Assembly: GCF_004919045.1 (NCBI RefSeq) | Contig: NZ_SWDW01000013.1 | Location: 1 to 64,000 of the forward strand | Length of the DNA: 64,000 nt | Direction: 5' to 3' | Source: Sinomonas albida | GTDB taxonomy: Bacteria; Actinomycetota; Actinomycetes; Actinomycetales; Micrococcaceae | The notes under the pieces: model-generated | What the model saw: only the letters and a program-made list of their open reading frames with translations | Database searches by the model: none | Told to the model about the DNA's origin: nothing | Shown here: positions 59,639 to 64,000 of the stretch, piece after piece | Position numbering within the stretch: the stretch's first letter is position 1 | How the letters are laid out: every line of letters starts with the position of its first letter | Program-made: the position numbers and the translations under genes

Positions 59639-61000
59639 TTACTTGATGAGGTCCTGGGCGCGCTGCTGCGCGTCCTGCATCGTGCTCTTGGGGTCCTTGC
59701 CGTAGTACACGACGCCCTCGATGGCCTTGCCGAGGATGTCGTCGACCTGGACGTAGCTGTTGCCCGGGTAGGAGACCCACGGCTGCAGGCGGTCGAGCTG
59801 GGCGAGGTTCGGCGCGATGAGCGGGTTCTTCTGTGCCCAGTCGTAGAGCGAGCCGCCGGGCTGGGTCAGGCTGGTCCGCAGCGGGAGGTAGCCGATCTTG
59901 GTCGAGATCTGCTCATACGCGTGGTCGCTCGTCATGAACTTGATGAACTCCCAGCCGGCGCGCTGCTTGGCGGGATCGTTGGAGAGGATGAAGAGGGCCG
60001 ACCCCGAGTTCGTCGGGACCGCGGGCTTGGAGCCGAAGCCCGGCATGCCGGACGCCTTGAGCTGCCAGCCGCCCTTCGCGGCGGCCTGCATGAGCATGCC
60101 CTGCACCGCAGAGGACTGCAGGAGGAACGCGGTGTCGCCCTTCGCGAGGCCCTCGAGCTGCGAGTTCGAGTCGGCGTTGCGGAGCACGCCGTCTTTCGTG
60201 AGCTGGGCCATCTTCGTGACCGTGTCGATCGCGGCGTCGGAGCCGAACTGGATCGTCTTGCGGTCGGCGGAGAGCACCGACGCGCCGTTCGACTTGAAGA
60301 TGCCCTGCATGCACCAGTTGCCGCCGATGCTCGTGCACGCGACGTCGACGGACGGCTTGCCGGTCTTCGCCGAGACGGCCTTCGCCGCGGCCTCGACCTT
60401 GTCCCACGTCGAGAGGTCAACGTCTGCCGGAAGGCCGGCCTTCTGGAGGGCCGTCGCGTTGTAGAAGAGGACCGGGGTCGAGAAGACGTAGGGGATGCCG
60501 TAAGTCTTGCCGTTCCAGTCGGCGAGGTGCTTCGCGTTCGGGTTGAACGGGTGGGCGCCGCCGAGCGCGTCGTCGATGGCCTTCTGGCCCACGAGGTCGC
60601 TGATCGGCTGCGCGCCGAGCTGCGTCGCCGCGAAGTCGAAGCCGTCGAAGGTCAGCTGGGCGACGTCGGGAGCGTGGCCGGCGAGGAGCTGCGTCTGGAC
60701 GCTGCTGATCGTGTTGGCACCCACGGCGCCGCCGCCCTGCGGGGGCTGGGCGTGGACGGTGATGTTGGGATGGGCCTTCTCGAAGTCGGCCACGAGGCCG
60801 TTGATGGTGTCGGACCAGACGCCGGCCTGGGCGAGGTTGTAGCTCTCGAAAGTGATGTCGACCTTCTGGTCGGCCGAAAGCTCGGGGATCACGGCCGAGG
60901 TGGTCGAGCCAGTGGACGAGGCGCCGCAGGCTGAGAGGCTGAGCGCTGCAACCGCGGCGGCGGCGGTGAGCGCAAGGGCGCGGGCACGGTGTGCGAACAT
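59639..61000 (-). CDS. ABC importer solute-binding lipoprotein
   Basis: This 453-residue protein has a signal peptide ending in a lipobox (LSLSACGASS). It has the extracellular solute-binding family 1 pattern (UgpB/MalE type): VDITFESYNLAQAG, ADFEKAHPNITV, FNPNAKHLADWNGKTYGIPY, KGDTAFLLQSSA and AGWEFIKFMTSD. It captures the substrate outside and delivers it to the permeases. Resemblance to glycerol-3-phosphate-type binding proteins is by class only. It lies between ugpC and the PTP gene. Confidence 0.92.
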   Translation of the reverse strand: MFAHRARALALTAAAAVAALSLSACGASSTGSTTSAVIPELSADQKVDITFESYNLAQAGVWSDTINGLVADFEKAHPNITVHAQPPQGGGAVGANTISSVQTQLLAGHAPDVAQLTFDGFDFAATQLGAQPISDLVGQKAIDDALGGAHPFNPNAKHLADWNGKTYGIPYVFSTPVLFYNATALQKAGLPADVDLSTWDKVEAAAKAVSAKTGKPSVDVACTSIGGNWCMQGIFKSNGASVLSADRKTIQFGSDAAIDTVTKMAQLTKDGVLRNADSNSQLEGLAKGDTAFLLQSSAVQGMLMQAAAKGGWQLKASGMPGFGSKPAVPTNSGSALFILSNDPAKQRAGWEFIKFMTSDHAYEQISTKIGYLPLRTSLTQPGGSLYDWAQKNPLIAPNLAQLDRLQPWVSYPGNSYVQVDDILGKAIEGVVYYGKDPKSTMQDAQQRAQDLIK

Positions 61001-61026
61001 GCTGGGTCCTTAAGGGTGGGTGTGAA

Positions 61027-61068
61027 CGGTGTTGGGGGGCGGGGGATACCGGTGTTGGGGGGTGGGGG
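61027..61068. repeat. G-rich tandem pair in the ugpC/binding-protein spacer
   Basis: Two 19-bp copies (61027-61045 and 61050-61068) of CGGTGTTGGGGGGNGGGGG differ at one base and are 23 bases apart. They lie in the 89-base gap between the SBP and ATPase genes. Confidence 0.8.
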
Positions 61069-61089
61069 TGGTCTGGCGGGGGAACCTGC

Positions 61090-62286
<1,197 letters not shown>

Positions 62287-62306
62287 CGGCACCTCCGGGA
62301 AATTAT

Positions 62307-62334
62307 GTTTCCTAACTTCTTGTCGTTAGGAAAC
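62307..62334. promoter_or_regulatory. Perfect 10-bp inverted repeat, probable RpiR operator
   Basis: GTTTCCTAAC (62307-62316) and GTTAGGAAAC (62325-62334) are separated by 8 bases. The site lies 21 bases upstream of the ugpC start and 78 bases past the end of the RpiR gene. It probably controls the whole importer operon. Confidence 0.82.
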
Positions 62335-62411
62335 TCTCTACCTCGAAGGCTGGGGCCGCTTGGTTAACCAAGAGCGACACTCGCACAAACCGCAGGGGTT
62401 CGCGCGAGGAA

Positions 62412-63317
62412 CTATTGGGGCGTGTCCCGAGCGTCGCCGTCCTCGACCATGGTGAGCACCTGACGGAAGACCTCGGCGTGGGCGGCGGCCGCCTCGGGGG
62501 AGTTGCTCGTCGCCACGACATGTAGTGCGGAGAGGAGGAGCATCTGCACGATGTTCCCGATCACCGTCTCGTCGTTCCACGCATGGAACTCCGCGCCAGC
62601 CACGAGAGTGTGCCTCGAGACCTCGGCCAGCGCCGACTTCGCGTAGCTCGTGATCCCGATGACCGTCGCGCCCCCCTCCGCGGCAAGCCGGGCCGACTGG
62701 AGCGTGAACGTGTTCATGCCGCTGTCGCTCACCGCGAGGCACACGTCGGCTGGGGTGAGGAGCTTCGCGGCGACCTGCTGGGAGATGATGTCCGCCGGAG
62801 CCTCGCAGACCTGGCCGCTTGTGAGGAACCGCAGCGCGATGGACTGGGCCGGAGGCAGGGAGGCGCCGTTGCCCACGATGAAGAGGCGGCGGCACGAGCG
62901 GATGGCGTTCGCCGCGGCCTGGAATTCGGCGTAGTCGAGGGCGCCGAGGGCGCTGCGGATCTCGGTTGCGGCGCGGTTGAAGATGCCGCTCACCACGTAT
63001 TCGGCGGAACCGGGCTCGCCGCTGTGGTCCTCGCGGCCGTTCGTGGTACCCCATTCGGCAGCGCCGAGGTCGCGGAGGAGGTATTGCCGGAGATGCTGGA
63101 AGCCGTCGAAGCCAAGCCGCTTGCACGCGCGGACCACGGTCGCGGGGGAGGTCTCGGTGCGCTGCGCGAGCTCGGAGACGGACATCTGTGCGACGTCCTC
63201 GGGGTCAGAGACGCAGAGCTGTATGACGCGCCGCTCGCTCGGCACGAGGGACGGGAGCAGCGACTGGAGGTGGGCCCGGGTTCCGCCGACGGGCGGCTCG
63301 GCGCGTTGCTGGGTCAT
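62412..63317 (-). CDS. RpiR/MurR-family transcriptional regulator
   Basis: This 301-residue protein has the RpiR N-terminal helix-turn-helix (MSVSELAQRTETSPATVVRACKRLGFDGFQHLR, about 45-80) and a SIS domain (about 130-260: RRLFIVGNGASLPPAQSIAL, DVCLAVSDSGMNTFTLQSARLA). SIS domains bind phosphosugars, so the effector is probably a sugar phosphate. It lies upstream of and in the same direction as the importer operon, separated by a perfect palindrome. ATG 63317 is the start. Confidence 0.92.
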   Translation of the reverse strand: MTQQRAEPPVGGTRAHLQSLLPSLVPSERRVIQLCVSDPEDVAQMSVSELAQRTETSPATVVRACKRLGFDGFQHLRQYLLRDLGAAEWGTTNGREDHSGEPGSAEYVVSGIFNRAATEIRSALGALDYAEFQAAANAIRSCRRLFIVGNGASLPPAQSIALRFLTSGQVCEAPADIISQQVAAKLLTPADVCLAVSDSGMNTFTLQSARLAAEGGATVIGITSYAKSALAEVSRHTLVAGAEFHAWNDETVIGNIVQMLLLSALHVVATSNSPEAAAAHAEVFRQVLTMVEDGDARDTPQ

Positions 63318-63370
63318 TGTCCCGTCTTAGCAGACGAAGGGAAACGGATGTTCACCTCCTGCTCACAGCG

Positions 63371-63413
63371 CAGGGGTGGCGCGTCCAGCCTGTAGCTGGT
63401 CGCGCCACCCCTG
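63371..63413 (-). terminator. Hairpin after the first DUF5670-type gene
   Basis: CAGGGGTGGCGCG (63371-63383) pairs perfectly with 63401-63413, with an inner CCAGC/GCTGG stem. It lies 26 bases past the stop of the small leftward gene. There is no T-run. Confidence 0.65.
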
Positions 63414-63438
63414 CGGATCTGAGAAGGCGGCTAGGGTC

Positions 63439-63591
63439 CTAGTGTTCCGCGGGACTGCGACGCCCCACGAGAAACACAATGAACGTGATGACCGCGATGA
63501 ACAGCAAAAGATGAACTCCTCCGCCGATATTCACGATCACGCCCAAAACCCAGAGAACGAATAGGATCACCGAGGCCCAGAGCAACAGCAT
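63439..63591 (-). CDS. Tiny DUF5670 (Lmo0937-type) membrane protein
   Basis: This 50-residue protein begins MLLLWASVILFVLWVLGVIV, then a glycine turn (NIGGGVH), a second helix (LLLFIAVITFIVFLV), and ends GRRSPAEH. That is the two-helix pattern of DUF5670. AAGGAGTTGCC precedes ATG 63591, a strong ribosome-binding site. The role is unknown; relatives are stress-induced. It is downstream of a close paralogue at 63684-63833. Confidence 0.85.
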   Translation of the reverse strand: MLLLWASVILFVLWVLGVIVNIGGGVHLLLFIAVITFIVFLVGRRSPAEH

Positions 63592-63683
63592 GGCAACTCC
63601 TTTGAGAGAACCGGCCGAGAACCATTGTGGCCGGCTGCCCCCTCAAGGCGCCATAGTCTGTTGCGGCCGGAGCCTCGGTCTTC

Positions 63684-63833
63684 CTATACCGCCCGCCGCC
63701 CTCTGACCAAATGGACGATGAGGGCGATCACTGCGAGCACGATGAGGATGTGCACGATGCCCCCGAGGCTCGGAAGGGCAATGAACCCCAAGAGCCACAA
63801 AACAAAAAGAATTATCGCAATCCACAGCAGCAC
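63684..63833 (-). CDS. Tiny DUF5670 (Lmo0937-type) membrane protein, paralogue
   Basis: This 49-residue protein starts LLWIAIILFVLWLLGFIALP, then SLGGIVHILIVLAVIALIVH and ends in RGRRAV. It shares the two-helix layout and glycine turn of the downstream gene. GTG 63833 is preceded by AAGGAGGCCACC. The 92-base gap between the two genes holds only a weak dyad. The region 63834-64000 upstream would hold its promoter; no gene was seen there. Confidence 0.82.
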   Translation of the reverse strand: MLLWIAIILFVLWLLGFIALPSLGGIVHILIVLAVIALIVHLVRGRRAV

Positions 63834-64000
63834 GGTGGCCTCCTTAACGTCGTTGCGAACCGATGACGTATGGTTACCCCCCTGCCCGAACGTTCAAACC
63901 CTCGGATTTTGCGAACCTTTGTTTTGCTCCGCAGTTTGCCCCGCAGGCGGCCCGGGTTCCCGCGCGTTACGCCTCGGGCGATACCGGGAATCCTGCCCCC

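Noticed and set aside
63643-63825. A 60-codon frame near the right end
   Set aside because: It reads the DUF5670-type gene in another frame; the real gene has GTG 63833 and a strong ribosome-binding site.

Overview
This is a 64 kb stretch of a very GC-rich (about 70%) actinobacterial chromosome. Gene content points to Micrococcales, most likely an Arthrobacter/Sinomonas-type member of the Micrococcaceae. The supporting evidence is the conserved fhaA-fhaB-pstP-rodA-pbpA-pknA-pknB cluster next to crgA and a trpG/pabA amidotransferase gene, a DUF5997 gene, DUF222-HNH and DUF4383 genes, a fused PutA, and frequent GTG/TTG starts with ATGA/GTGA overlaps. The genus is inferred, not proven.

Layout. 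0-7.6 kb: end of a DUF222/HNH gene, an MFS transporter, a SigK-type sigma factor with its RskA-type anti-sigma factor, a DUF4383 membrane protein, a secreted M1 peptidase, and an ArsR/SRPBCC pair. 7.6-19 kb: AlaX, CrgA, TrpG/PabA and the seven-gene cell-wall and phosphosignalling operon. 19.2-30.4 kb: tRNA-Leu(CAG), a lipase maturation factor, then small regulator/effector modules (TetR with MFS, a TipA-like MerR, MarR with MFS, a GH25-like secreted protein), separated by several kinds of short repeats. 30.4-37 kb: a divergent DUF5997/LysR-ligand-domain pair, then a four-gene overlapping operon (REC-PP2C phosphatase, processive GT2 glycosyltransferase, STAS, HATPase) with a divergent histidine kinase. 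The phosphatase gene carries an in-frame TGA. 37-41.3 kb: an LCP protein, an AbiE-like nucleotidyltransferase/HTH pair (putative toxin-antitoxin), and a secreted-protein/lipoprotein pair with a decayed duplicate. 41.3-46 kb: putA and its likely LysR regulator. 46-55 kb: Dps, a bile-acid-type symporter, a RelA-domain protein, an epimerase, an XRE regulator, and a run of hydrolase, kinase, PEBP and HAD genes. 55-63.3 kb: a seven-gene ABC importer operon with two cytoplasmic metallophosphoesterases and a tyrosine-phosphatase-like enzyme, preceded by an RpiR regulator and a perfect palindromic operator. 63.4-64 kb: two tiny DUF5670-type membrane protein genes.

How the genes work together. The 9.5-19 kb operon couples peptidoglycan synthesis (RodA and a class B PBP) to Ser/Thr kinases, their phosphatase and FHA adaptors. 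The 31-37 kb locus looks like a partner-switching circuit wired to an exopolysaccharide synthase. The 55-63 kb operon is inferred to import a phosphate ester or phosphodiester and hydrolyse it in the cytoplasm.

The most unusual feature is a short dispersed motif, GCGGACGACGGCGGG and its complement. It is open in all six reading frames. It occurs about 20 times, as hairpins and tandem arrays between genes and as single copies inside the linkers and tails of many unrelated proteins. Three further intergenic repeat families are present: a 90-bp palindromic element bounded by GATTCCGACC, 22-bp tandem arrays in inverted orientation around 26.9-30.0 kb, and G-rich tandem spacers in the importer operon. 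No prophage, insertion sequence, CRISPR array or rRNA gene was seen.
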